This document shows positions 22,416-32,749 of a stretch of 64,000 nucleotides of DNA, one piece after another (position 1 is the first letter of the stretch; each line of letters begins with the position of its first letter). The translations under genes and the position numbers were made by a program. The notes beneath the pieces are model-generated. The model worked only from the letters and a program-made list of their open reading frames with translations, was not told where the DNA came from and did not search any database. The stretch comes from Vitellaria paradoxa (lineage: Eukaryota > Streptophyta > Magnoliopsida > Ericales > Sapotaceae). The stretch is taken from contig CM034244.1 in the NCBI GenBank assembly GCA_019916065.1, positions 33,851,433 through 33,915,432 on the forward strand, written 5' to 3'.

Positions 22416-23112
22416 GATAAATTACACTTAGACCCCCTAAACATTAGGGTAATTACACTTAGACCCCCTCAACATTTGAAATTAGCAAATAACTCCTTAT
22501 TTTGAAATGTTATTAACCCTGGACCCCCTTCCGTTAATTTTCTTGCTGACACCGTTAAAATTTTAGTAAAAAGATAATTATGCCCTTAACATATTTTCTT
22601 AACGCACAGTTCTGTCTCTCTTTCTCTGACATAGTTTCCTTATTCTTACACTCTCTCTACTCTCTCTCCTCACATTTTTATTTTATTAAAATTATAATAA
22701 TTTAATTTATTAAATTTAAAACGATAGTTAACAATAATTACAGAGTAAAATTAAAATTAATAATAATTACATATTAGAATATTTATTGTTTAATAAAAAA
22801 TTAATAATAACTATGTATTAAAATATTTATTTTATTAAAATTAAAACTAATATTAAAATAATAATTATAACTAAAATGGTTTACTTTATTAAAATATTTT
22901 ATTAAATTATATTAATTTTAATAATAATTTATTATTAAATTAAGTTACAATAATACATTTTATTAAAACTAATTATTATTAAAAATAAATATTTATCACA
23001 TTAAATTAATTAATTTAAATATATTTTATTAAATTAATTAATCAAATAAATTTTACAAATATTTTATTAAATTCAATTATTTTATATTGTGTTGTCCTAA
23101 TTATATACATAC

Positions 23113-23114
<2 letters not shown>

Positions 23115-23150
<36 letters not shown>
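23115..23150. repeat. AT microsatellite
   Basis: Pure (TA)n bordering the captured segment of the MULE on its left. Confidence 0.9.
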
Positions 23151-23155
<5 letters not shown>

Positions 23156-23340
23156 CACATATATATGCATTTCCAGAGGACTTGGCAGTTCAATTTTTTG
23201 GGCATGTTCCAAGGCAATATGCATGTTGTATCTACGCCGATCGCCTTTGCCGAAACCGATTCAATCATGAGTGCCCTGAACTCGGAGATCGTTGCGGAAC
23301 CAAATAATGGAAGCTCGGCGAATTCCGGTCATACCCTATA

Positions 23341-23660
23341 GTCTTATAGATTACTTCTAATCTTTTCAAATCAAACCATTCTTTCTTACCCTCATCTCTG
23401 CTCTGTTGCTCTTGGGTTTCTTTGGTGACTAGATTTGGATTTGATTCGACATGGGTTTTTCAAAAAAGCATCAAGTGGAGGGAGGCGTAGAATCAGAAGG
23501 CAAGAAATGGGTAATTGCTGGAATCGCTGCGCGTTCCCTGTTGAAGCCGATTAGTACGAAGCCGACGGAGAGCGAGTATGCTGAAGACAATGAAGAAGCG
23601 AGATGGTTTCACCTATGTGTGCAAGATCTTGGCTCTTCCAAAACCCCTGAAAGTTCTTAG
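23341..23660 (+). pseudogene. Captured SIAMESE-RELATED (SMR6-like) gene fragment
   Basis: From the ATG at 23451 the frame reads [12 protein letters not shown], then [19 protein letters not shown], the N-terminal pattern of SMR6-type plant CDK inhibitors ('[28 protein letters not shown]'). About 110 bases upstream look like the gene's 5'UTR (CT-rich, ending GATTCGAC before the ATG). Similarity ends near codon 49 (about 23598). The central CDK-binding and C-terminal cyclin-binding motifs of the family are missing, and an unrelated tail leads to a TAG at 23658. It is inside the MULE, so I infer transduplication of a gene 5' end. Recognition is from memory of the family, not a search. Confidence 0.55.
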
Positions 23661-23737
23661 CTCTTCCAGTGCTCGATTCGGGTAGAAGTGGGTTCGGCAT
23701 GTAGGTCACCGTCGGCGATGGAGAGGTCGCGAGTGGC

Positions 23738-23738
<1 letters not shown>

Positions 23739-23811
<73 letters not shown>
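23739..23811. repeat. Long (TA)n microsatellite
   Basis: About 36 TA units ending at ATGTGTATATATA. It borders the captured segment of the MULE on its right. Confidence 0.9.
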
Positions 23812-23812
<1 letters not shown>

Positions 23813-25008
23813 GTGTATATATATTTTACAGTAGAGAGAGAAGCCTTCGTCCAAGCATCCAAACAATCCAAACAATGGAGGGTTATTTTAGTCTTTAGCC
23901 TTAAAAGGGTAAAATTGGTATATTAAATTTTCTTTTTGCTAACGTCAACATTTTAACGGAAAAACTGACGATTTCCTAACGGACGGGGGTCGTTTGTAAG
24001 CAACATTTCAAAATAAGAGGTTATTTGCTAATTTCAAATGTTGAGGGGGTCTAGGTGTAATTACCCTAATGTTTAGGGGGTCTAGGTGTAATTTACCCTT
24101 AAAAAAATAAGGTTAACTCAAAATTTTTTTGACGTAAAGAAATTTACAAGAATCAAGCCCAAGTATTTTTCATAAATAAAGTGTATTCTCCAACTACAGT
24201 ATTGAATACTTTTGTGCATAACATAAAAAATATAACATATAACACAATAAATGTGAAGTGTTTGTTCGCTTTTTTGTTTAGTCCGTGGGCCCCACCGATT
24301 GGAGTAGCAGTCCGACCATTTGCCAGATGAGCAATCTCGAATAAATGGTGATATTATTAATACTCCACCTTCGGATTTGTTTTTCGTCAAGATCCAAAGG
24401 TTCAAAATTATTTCTTATCACATCACATATCAAATCACATCTTTTATCTCATTTTATATCCCACCAATCAAACACCAAAAAAATAATCCCACGTAAAAAA
24501 TTAATCCAATCTTTTATCTAATCCTATATATTATCCCATGATATTATTTACCCCCCATCATCCAATCCCCTCAAACAAACATGGCCTAACTCTTAAAGTT
24601 AGCCTTGATTGACACCACGTTCTAAATATATAGGAACGAAAAACTTAATTAGAACTAAAATTAGAAATTTGCCTGAAATAGAGTTCCTAAACTAGTAGTT
24701 CTGTACTGCAAGTTAAATCCCGCAACCCCAACCTTCTATGTGTTCCCGTGAGTTAAATATGAGCAACAACTCTAACAATCTCCATTTTGACGAATATTTA
24801 CCTTTTAGAAAACTGAATATTGGTAGCTCCATCTAACAAAAACAAAAAGTTACTAAAAATTTCTATTTGTTTATAAAACACACAAAAAGTTCCACCAATA
24901 TCAAGCTATTTCATAACTTTGGTTTACGGCAACACTAAAAAGAAGTTCTAAAAATCGCTGAAAAACATTGAAAATATCTAAAAGTTATTCATTTTTTATT
25001 TCATTATA

Positions 25009-25110
25009 TGAATTAGGAACCCCTAACTTTTATTAAACTTTATGAATTAGGAACCCCTAACTTTTATTAAACTTTATGAATTACGAACCCATAACTTTTA
25101 TTAAATTTTA
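25009..25110. repeat. 34-bp tandem repeat, three copies
   Basis: Unit TGAATTAGGAACCCCTAACT plus TTTATTAAACTTTA, starting at 25009, 25043 and 25077; the third copy is diverged. It lies in a MITE-like stretch related to 57440-57630. Confidence 0.8.
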
Positions 25111-25137
25111 TAACTTTTTGTCACTCCAAACGCCTCC

Positions 25138-26475
25138 TAAGTTGTGTCCATATTTATTATTCCACCAATAATGGTAAAGAGAAGCTGAAACGAGGATCAA
25201 TAACCATTTCAACCTGTATTCTGCTTTATTCTGCTTTGCAAATAGAAACAAAATGCATGCATTTCACTCTCTCAACACAAATATCTAATTTCTTCAGGGC
25301 CGAGATAGAGAACCCGCAAGTTAAGAGTCAAGATTTCGAGGACCAATAAGGATGAGATTGAGTTAAACCAATGATTAGAATTTCGTTACTGTAGGGTGTT
25401 TCAGTTTGCGTGAAAACACAAGTGTTTTGAAAGCGCTTTTGGAAATGTTTCAATAACGACCACCAAAAATATCAGAAATTCAGAACATATAAAAATGTTT
25501 AAAAGTATTTCTTTATATCCTCCTAAATATAAGAGTACAAGAATGTGTGAAAAAAAGAAAAAGAAAAGCAGAAGATATAAGAATACAACAGGTTGCAGAA
25601 TAAGACGTGCAACCTAGCAGAGGATGGGGTGAAAAAAGAGCAACACCTAAAGTTTAGTTAATATTCAGTCTCCACAATTTTTATTGCAACACTTAACTCC
25701 TATAATTATGATCAAATTTCACTTTGGTCCTGTTAAATTTAGTAACAAAAAATGTCATGTGCCAATAACAAATGTTAACAAAATTAATGGAAAAACATCC
25801 ACGTGCCCATCATATGTTATGAGCACGTGATATTTGTTTTGTTAATAAATTTGACAGAAGGACCAAAGTATAACTTGATCATAACTACAACGGATTGACT
25901 GTTACAATTGGAACTATAAGAACTAAAATGAAACTTACTGTAAACTGTAAAAATGATTTTTGTAATTTACCCTAATGTTTATTATTTACCTATTAGCATT
26001 GCAGGCACCTCTTTCCTCTGCCAATCAGGTCATTCAAAGTTAACACATATTGGAAGGTGCGATCTACCAATGTCAAGCTATTTCATAACTTTGGTTTTAC
26101 AGCTATACTAAGTTGTGTCCATATTTATTATTCCACCAATGGTTAAAAAAGAGGCTCAAATCAGGATTCATAACTATTTCAACCTGTATTCTGCTTTGTA
26201 AATAGAAACAAAAGGCATAATCCCTGCCTTTCACTCTCTTCATTGCAAATATCTAATTTGTTAAGGGTCTAGATAGAGAACCCGCAAATTAAGAGTCAAG
26301 ATTTTTGAGGACCAATAAGGATGGGATTGACTTAAACCAAGGACTAGAATTTCGTTTCGGTAGGGTGTTTCAGTTTGCGTGAAAATGCAAATGTTTTGAA
26401 AGCGTTTTGGAAATGTTTTTAGTAGCGACACAAAAATATCAGAATATATAGAAATGCTTAGAAGTATTTCTTGAA
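25138..26475. repeat. Direct duplication of about 370 bp
   Basis: AAGTTGTGTCCATATTTATT through GGTAGGGTGTTTCAGTTTGCG occurs at 25138-25510 and again at 26105-26475. The left flank CAAGCTATTTCATAACTTTG also recurs (24901 and 26073) but in the first copy is split from the rest by MITE-like sequence. The copies differ by scattered substitutions and small gaps, so the event is old. Confidence 0.75.
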
Positions 26476-27174
26476 TTCCTACTAAATATAAAAAAAAAAA
26501 AAAAGCATAATAATAAAATAATTAAGCAACTTATTGTTTTGCATATCATACTGTATTTTCGTTATGTTTTGCCATATTTCAACGGAGACATTAGAGTTAT
26601 TATTCCACTAATGTTTCGTTTCAGTCTTTTAAAAAACATAAACTTTTTGACTACTTGGCAGAAAAGAAACGATATTTTAATCCTTGGCTTAAATTGGTCC
26701 TCTTTGACATTGATAGCAAAGAAATAACATCAAATTGAGCTACACAACCTGGCTTAAAAGAGATCCAAAGAATAAATTCTGCCTATAAGAACAACCTAAA
26801 TGCAAAATGTCCATTTGTTCTTTTAATACGGCTCATACATTAAATATACAACAATATTTCAGAGAAACTAACATGAATATGTCGATAGCACAAAATCTAA
26901 AAACCAGTTCACAGGTAACACTTTGCCACTCGTGCAACTCTCCAGCAACAATAAAAATAAAAAACTGATGCAACTTCCTCAATTCTACATAAGACCCTAA
27001 GGAAAGACGATGACATCGCATATTTCCCTATAGAAAAATTGAAAACAAAGCAAATCACTTACATGATTAGCACGTTTGTTGTACTTCTACAACCGACACT
27101 TTGAAAGGAAAAGATCAGGTGAACCATCTTTCGTAGTACCAGCAGAAAAGTAAAGGATCCTTTTGCGGAAGGAG

Positions 27175-28548
27175 CTACTGGTGCCTGCCCAAGTCTATCT
27201 GATCTCTTCCTTGAAATCTATCAATATTAAAAGAACTTGGCTGCAAAGATGCATCAGACATAGTCATATCGATCTCCAATTCCTTCTGCTTCAGTCGCAA
27301 TGACATTCGTTCATTCTCTAATATCATCCTCTCACTCTCCAGCCTTGATCTTTCTAGTTCCCTCTCTTTCTTGTTGCAGAATCTCCGCCACTTAAAACAA
27401 CGTTGCTCCAACTCAAAAGCTTCGGCTTGGATGCTGATCCTTTGCTCTTGGAGATGCAACATCTGCTTCTTAATCCACTGTCTACGTTCCCATAGCGACT
27501 TTGTAGGGTCTTGAAAGATTTCATCAATTTCAGCTTCAAAACTACCAAGGGCACTAGATTGGGCCCAGAAACTACCATCCTCTTCATTAGGCTTCTTTTG
27601 CTCACTATACTCCCTCATCCTCTCCATGTCACCACCAGTATTATTGTCTTCATTGTCTGATTCATCATCCTCACTTTCACTGTTTTCTTCAGCTTCTTCC
27701 TCTTCAGAGCCATTATTGCCCTTTGAGCATCTAATGAGAGGTAAAGAATGAACTTGCAAATCAATATCATTACAATTGGGTATCTTTTGTCCATTATGGT
27801 AAGCACACATTTCCCTATAAAACAAGTGTTTTGAGCTCAATATCTTTCTTACATCCTCCTTCATCTTAGATGAGAGTTGCGGCATCGAGTCCATAAGAGT
27901 GGGGTCTTCCACCACCCTACAGGAAATTCCCCTCCCAAGAATGTCATTCAACTTCTTGTATCTCTTATTCAAGTCATTGAACTTGTCCTCGCACTGCTGA
28001 GGCGAAACGTGACAACCCTTAGCAATCATAATCTTCGAGACCGTTTTCCATTTCCCCTTCTTTTGTAAAACCCCAGGTTTCCTCTTCAGCCCCTCTGCAG
28101 CATCAAGAGCACCATCATCCCCAACGTGAGCAACCACAGCTATTAAAAGCCTAACAACGTTATCAGTCCATTTCATTCGCTGCCAAGGAGACCCCTTCTT
28201 ACCCTTTGCCCCATACAAATTCTCACCATTCCCATCCTCCGTATAACTCGGCTCATCCTCTTCACTAGTATTGTTGTAATTCCGAACATTGACAGGGTCG
28301 GCCCCCTTCCCTTTACCAAAATTCATCAGCATACCTTTCTGGGCAGAGTCCTTCACCTCCACAAGCCCAATGGGGTGATCACTTTCGAGCCCCGGCATCA
28401 TATTCATTGAAGATTGCATGTGATGATGATGGGTATGAGACTGATGACCCAAGTGGGTCTGCTGATGCCTTTGAATGGATGACTCCAGGTCTAGAAACCC
28501 ACCACTCGTAGCCGACAAAAACCCACCTCCCAAACCCGAATTATCCAT
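27175..28548 (-). CDS. Trihelix transcription factor, intronless CDS
   Basis: A nuclear DNA-binding protein of the plant trihelix (GT factor, MYB/SANT-like) family. The 457 residues come from one exon. A His-rich stretch lies at 37-43. An acidic patch (95-106) precedes a basic GAKGKKGSPWQRMKW. The trihelix spans about 120-202, with Trp127 and Trp167, then CEDKFNDLNKRYKKLNDIL, the third helix pattern. A long Glu/Asp run is at 281-303. A Leu/Glu/Arg-rich coiled coil covers about 352-427, used for dimerisation in this family. The arrangement, N-terminal trihelix plus C-terminal coiled coil, resembles Arabidopsis At1g21200 and relatives (the clade that also holds HRA1). I recognise the clade, not the exact orthologue. 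The transcript has a 5'UTR intron (28933-28598). The target is unknown. Confidence 0.9.
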   Translation of the reverse strand: MDNSGLGGGFLSATSGGFLDLESSIQRHQQTHLGHQSHTHHHHMQSSMNMMPGLESDHPIGLVEVKDSAQKGMLMNFGKGKGADPVNVRNYNNTSEEDEPSYTEDGNGENLYGAKGKKGSPWQRMKWTDNVVRLLIAVVAHVGDDGALDAAEGLKRKPGVLQKKGKWKTVSKIMIAKGCHVSPQQCEDKFNDLNKRYKKLNDILGRGISCRVVEDPTLMDSMPQLSSKMKEDVRKILSSKHLFYREMCAYHNGQKIPNCNDIDLQVHSLPLIRCSKGNNGSEEEEAEENSESEDDESDNEDNNTGGDMERMREYSEQKKPNEEDGSFWAQSSALGSFEAEIDEIFQDPTKSLWERRQWIKKQMLHLQEQRISIQAEAFELEQRCFKWRRFCNKKERELERSRLESERMILENERMSLRLKQKELEIDMTMSDASLQPSSFNIDRFQGRDQIDLGRHQ

Positions 28549-29010
28549 TTTTCCAACCCTAATTTAAAACCCTAAAACCAAAAATTGACAATTCATACTG
28601 CATGAACCACAGCACCTTTGTAATTCAATTTGATTTGATGCCTAAATAGCAAATCATCTAACCCATTACCAAAAAAAATACCATAAACCCTGACACTGCA
28701 TCAAAGTAAATATCAAACAGAACACCCCCAACAAAATCCGCACTTGGTTTCTTCAAAGACACAGATTAAGCTTCCCAAAACCATGAGAAAAGTTCATATT
28801 TTTTTTTCTTTTTTTCCCCCTGATCAAAAGGAGAGTGAAACAGAGTTCATTTTCATATGAACATTCTAACGAATAAATATAAAATCTAATGATAATAGAG
28901 CTTACAAAGAGCAGTTTTAGTGATCAAGCTTACCTTTCCAGGATCATGAATTGCGAATTCCAAGTCACAGAGAGGGAGGGAGGGAGGGAGAAGGGGGGGG
29001 GGGGGGGGGA
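28549..29010 (-). other. 5'UTR exons and intron of the trihelix gene
   Basis: Acceptor CATGCAG|TATG at 28599-28598 and donor GGAAAG|GTAAGC at 28933 give a 336-nt intron in the leader. The second leader exon contains TTTTAGGGTTTTAAATTAGGGTT, telobox-like AGGGTTT motifs. The first exon begins at about 28934 and extends into the G/GA-rich tract at 28970-29009. Confidence 0.5.
28993..29009 (+). repeat. G17 homopolymer in the trihelix leader/promoter
   Basis: Seventeen consecutive G on the plus strand preceded by (GGGA)n from 28970. Together these can form G-quadruplexes on the strand opposite the transcript. The mRNA or promoter strand carries C17. Confidence 0.85.
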
Positions 29011-29144
29011 GAAGAAGAGCCTTTGTCAGACACTGAAGGGGGAGAGAATAATTGACGATCTAATGAAGCCAGCTTCTACAGCCGGTCTGAGAGGAAGGTC
29101 TAATTAAACTAACGTTGGTAAAGTTTCATCTATACTAAAATATA

Positions 29145-29332
29145 TTATGAGAGTCTGTTTGGCGTGCAAATGTTTTTCAACAGAGTGTTTAGTCGATAAA
29201 AAAATACATTAGAAGTATAAACATTTGATATAAAAGTGATACATAATAAAATTTAATTTAAAAAAACATAAAAAATTAATAAAAATTGATAAATTTTAAT
29301 TAATTTTGATCAATCAAATATCCCTTTAATTT
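29145..29332. repeat. MITE, GTTTGG short family
   Basis: Left end GAGTCTGTTTGGCGTGC, right end AATCAAATATCCC; the interior AAAAGTGATA...AAAAAATTAATAAAAATTGAT is shared with 29651-29798. Confidence 0.4.
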
Positions 29333-29650
29333 TTTATAATTTTTATTTATATGTTAACACATTTCGTATTACGCATTTGGCACTAATTTACAAAAGTTAA
29401 AAGAAAAAAAATTGAATAACGATGGAAAAAATTAATAAAAGTTTGTGATTTTATGCATGGGACGAAATTATATATACGGTGAATTAGTGAAGTGTAAAAA
29501 GTTAATATATATTAGTAAAAGTTATAATTTCTTAATTCGTATAAAAAATTAAAATTTTATGGAGATTTATAGATTTATGATAAACATTGAGAAGCACAAA
29601 AAGTCATAAAAAATTAAAGAAAATTAAAGGTTGAATGTGAGTTTTTTCTA

Positions 29651-29798
29651 GGAGTGTTTGGTTGGTAAAAGTTTAATTAAAAAGTACCGTAAATGTATAA
29701 AAAAAATTAATGTAAAAATGATAAGTGATAAATTTTAATTGAAAAAAAATACAAAAAATTAATAAATTTTGATTAATTTTGATCAACCAAACACCCTC
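29651..29798. repeat. MITE, GTTTGGTTG short family
   Basis: Ends GGAGTGTTTGGTTGG and CAACCAAACACCCTCT, flanked by CTA and TAA, about 148 bp. Same family as 37353-37509 and 62520-62675. Confidence 0.55.
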
Positions 29799-30339
29799 TT
29801 AATAATTTACCAAACACCTCCTATGCTATATAGTATATAAAGAGATAATACATTATGATAGCTCTCATTTTGTAAAATCGCATTAGTAAATCAAATTTCA
29901 CAAATACTCCTCAACTTCCTTCCTTTACTTTCCTTAACTCCTCCAAATCTTGAGTAATTTTCTTTTTTAAATTCCCCGCAATTTAAAAAAAAAATGTATA
30001 TGGAGAAAATTTACAAAGACAGTAAAGAAAATGAAGGGAGAAGAATGAAACATCCATGAATGTACGCATTAGTACAATATAAAAAGAGTACATTTTTTAT
30101 AGAATAAATGACATCTAACTCTCTTCAATATTTAATTAATTAAATTTAGTGTCCATAATATTTAAAAATTATACTTATTTATTTTATTTTGAAATATTGT
30201 TAACATTAATCTCCTTTCGACAAAATCAATTATTAAAACTTAACAGAAAACGTTAAAATAATTAAAATTTTAGCCTTTTTTTTATATTTTATCCCTCTTC
30301 CTCTCACATTTTTATTAGTTTTTTTTTTTTTACAAAAAT

Positions 30340-32440
30340 CTCAAAAAATAAACAAAAATATAAAATTTTTTGAGAATTTTTGTAAAAAAAAAAATTGATG
30401 AAATGTGAAAGAGAGAAGAGTAAAATAAGAAAATACTTAAAATTTGATTAATTTTTCATTTTATGTTAAGCTTCAATAACTGAATTTATCCAAATGGGTC
30501 AATGTTAATAACATTTCAAAATAAGGGAGTCAACTGTAATTTTTAAATATCAAAAAATAAATAGAAATATAAAATTTTTGAGAATTATTGTAAAACAAAT
30601 TGATGAAATGTGAAAGAGAGAAGAGTAAAATAAGAAAATACTTAAAATTTTGATTAATTTGTCATTTTATGTTCAGCTTCAATGACTGAATTTATCAAAA
30701 TAGGTCAATATTAATAACATTTTAAAATAAGGAAGTCAATTGTAATTTTTAAATGCCAAAAAATAAATAGAAATATAAAATTTTTTGAGAATTTTTGTAA
30801 AAAAAAATTGATAAAATGTGAAAGAGAGAAGAGTAAAATAAGAAAATACTTAAAATTTGATTAATTTGTCATTTTATGTTAAGCTTCAATGACTAGGGAT
30901 GTCAAATATACCCGTACCCGGTGGATACCCGCTTCACCCGCCCCGTTCGGGGAGGGTATGGGAATGTTAATAGCGGGGACGGGGACGGGGACGGGTATGG
31001 AGATTTAAAATGTTACCCGCACGGGTATGGGGACAGGGACGGGTACGGTAGTTTCCACCCCGCTCCGTACCCGTTTAAATATTTTTTTGTTAATTTTGTT
31101 AGTGTGGTGACTCTTTTAGAAGTCTCACATCGATTTCTCACAAAGAAGTGAAGGTCTTGTGAGGTAATAAATAAAGACCACTTCATCTTTGGTTAAGTGC
31201 ATCAGTCAGTCAGAGTCAAATATTATATATATATTTTTAATTTTTATTTAATATATATATGTAATATATTTTTTTATTTAATATATATAATATTTATAAT
31301 AATTTTAAATATTTATTTTATACATATAATATATAATTTGTAATAATTAATATCCTTCGCGGGTAAACGGGGATGGGGATGGGGAATTCATTATTTTGTG
31401 GAGACGGGTATGGGGAAAATTTTTTTCCCCGAAACGGGGATGGAGACGGGAACGGGTAAGGGTATTACTAAACGGGGACGGGGACGGGAAAGGTTATACC
31501 CGCCCCATACCCGCCCCGTTGACATCCCTATCAATGACTGAATTTATCAAAATGGGTCAATGTTAATAACATTTCAAAATAAGGGAGTCAACTGTAATTT
31601 TTAAATATCAAAAAATAAATAGAAATATAAAATTTTTGAGAATTATTGTAAAACAAATTGATGAAATGTGAAAGAGAGAAGAGTAAAATAAGAAAATACT
31701 TAAAATTTTGATTAATTTGTCATTTTATGTTAAGCTTCAATGATTGAATTTATCAAAATAGGTCAATGTTAATAACATTTCAAAATAAGAGAGGCAACTG
31801 TAATTTTTAAATGCCAAAAAATAAATAGAAATATAAAATTTTTTAGAATTTTTGTAAAACAAATTGATGAAATGTGAAAGAGAGAAGAGTAAAATAAGAA
31901 AATACTTAAACTTTTAATTAATTTGTCATTTTATGTTAAGCTTCAATGACTGAATTTATCAAAATGGGTCAATGTTAATAACATTTCAAAATAAGAGAAT
32001 CAAGTGTAATTTTTAAATATCAAAAAATAAATAGAAATATAAAATTTTTGAGAATTATTGTAAAACAAATTGATCAAATGTGAAAGAGAGAAGAGTAAAA
32101 TAAGAAAATACTTAAAATTTTGATTAATTTGTCATTTTATGTTAAGCTTCAATGACTGAATTTATCAAAATAGGTCAATGTTAATAACATTTCAAAATAA
32201 GGGAGTCAAGTGTAATTTTTAAATGTCAAAAAATAAATAAATATATAAAATTTTTGAGAATTTTTGTAAAAAAAATTGATGAAATGTGAAAGAGAAATAA
32301 TAAAATAAGAAAAATACTTAAACTTTTAATTAATTTGTCATTTTATGTTAAGTTTCAATGATTAAATTTATCAAAAGGAGTCAATGCTAATAATATTTCA
32401 AAATAAAAGAGTCAAGTGTAATTTTTAAGTGTTATAAATA
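30340..32440. repeat. Seven-unit tandem array, period about 206 bp
   Basis: The landmark AAATGTGAAAGAGAGAAGAG starts at 30401, 30605, 30814, 31664, 31870, 32076 and 32282. Removing the nested hAT element, spacings are 204-209 bp. Units also share AGCTTCAATGACTGAATTTA and TTTCAAAATAAGGGAGTCAA. The last unit is the most diverged. Confidence 0.9.
30894..31530. mobile_element. hAT-like non-autonomous element nested in the array
   Basis: Termini TAGGGATGTCAA and TTGACATCCCTA with perfect 8-bp target duplication TCAATGAC (30886-30893 and 31531-31538), the hAT size. Outer 130-150 bp are GC-rich, with many GGGGACGGGGACGGG/TACCCG motifs; the centre (31220-31340) is pure AT. A related, decayed copy lies at about 62190-62480. 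It interrupts unit 3 of the 206-bp array. Confidence 0.8.
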
Positions 32441-32680
32441 TTAAATGTAATTATCCAAATATTAAGAGAATGCAGATGTAATTTATCCATTTTGATATCG
32501 AGCATTTCGTAAACTCACGTCACACAGTTAAATATAACAAATACTACTTAACTTTCCTTCTTTAACCTCTTAACTTTCTTTTCAACCTCGCATAACTTCT
32601 CTTACTTAGTAATTATTTAGAGGAAATCAATAAAAAAAAAATCAAGGATAAGGAAAATTTTGTGTGTATAACAGAATGGG

Positions 32681-32682
<2 letters not shown>

Positions 32683-32743
<61 letters not shown>
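32683..32743. repeat. (GA)n microsatellite, 61 bp
   Basis: Uninterrupted GA from 32683 to 32743, preceded by GGGG. Confidence 0.95.
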
Positions 32744-32746
<3 letters not shown>

Positions 32747-32749
32747 AAG

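Larger units (their letters stand above)
22416..24100. mobile_element. Pack-MULE-like element, 1.7 kb
   Basis: Long inverted ends: the left begins GATAAATTACACTTAGACCC, and the reverse complement of the right begins GGTAAATTACACCTAGACCC. Matching continues about 180 bases each side, through ATTTGAAATTAGCAAATAAC and CCGTTAAAATTTT. The outer 30 bp are repeated in tandem inside each end (TTACACTTAGACCCCCT twice). The centre (about 23160-23735) has much higher GC than its surroundings and is flanked by AT microsatellites; part of it looks like captured gene sequence. A target duplication is unclear because both flanks are A-runs (TTAAAAAAAT on each side, offset by one base). Confidence 0.7.
24110..26740. 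other. Intergenic region with an internal duplication
   Basis: No gene. It contains a direct duplication (25138-25510 and 26105-26475), a 34-bp triple repeat (25009-25110), and a TIR-like element of the GGGTAAATTAC type at roughly 25645-25975 (TTTGGTCCTGTTAAATTTAG against TTTGTTAATAAATTTGACAG). Confidence 0.5.
30100..32490. mobile_element. MULE-like element with an internal 206-bp tandem array
   Basis: The left end (AGAATAAATGACATCTAACT...) and the reverse complement of the right end (GGATAAATTACATCTGCATT...) match for about 140 bases, through ATTTTGAAATATTnTTAnCAT. Between them are seven units of about 206 bp. The unit ends with the element's own subterminal sequence, so the array seems to have grown from one terminus. 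No coding sequence. Target duplication not resolved. Confidence 0.6.

Noticed and set aside
23042..23875. Frames with long Tyr-Ile runs
   Set aside because: Translations of (TA)n microsatellites.
30921..31151. 76-residue Gly/Asp/Tyr-rich frame
   Set aside because: Produced by the GGGGAC repeats at the end of the hAT-like element.
30340..32440. CRISPR-like array
   Set aside because: Units are 206 bp, contiguous and without short-repeat/spacer structure, in plant nuclear DNA.
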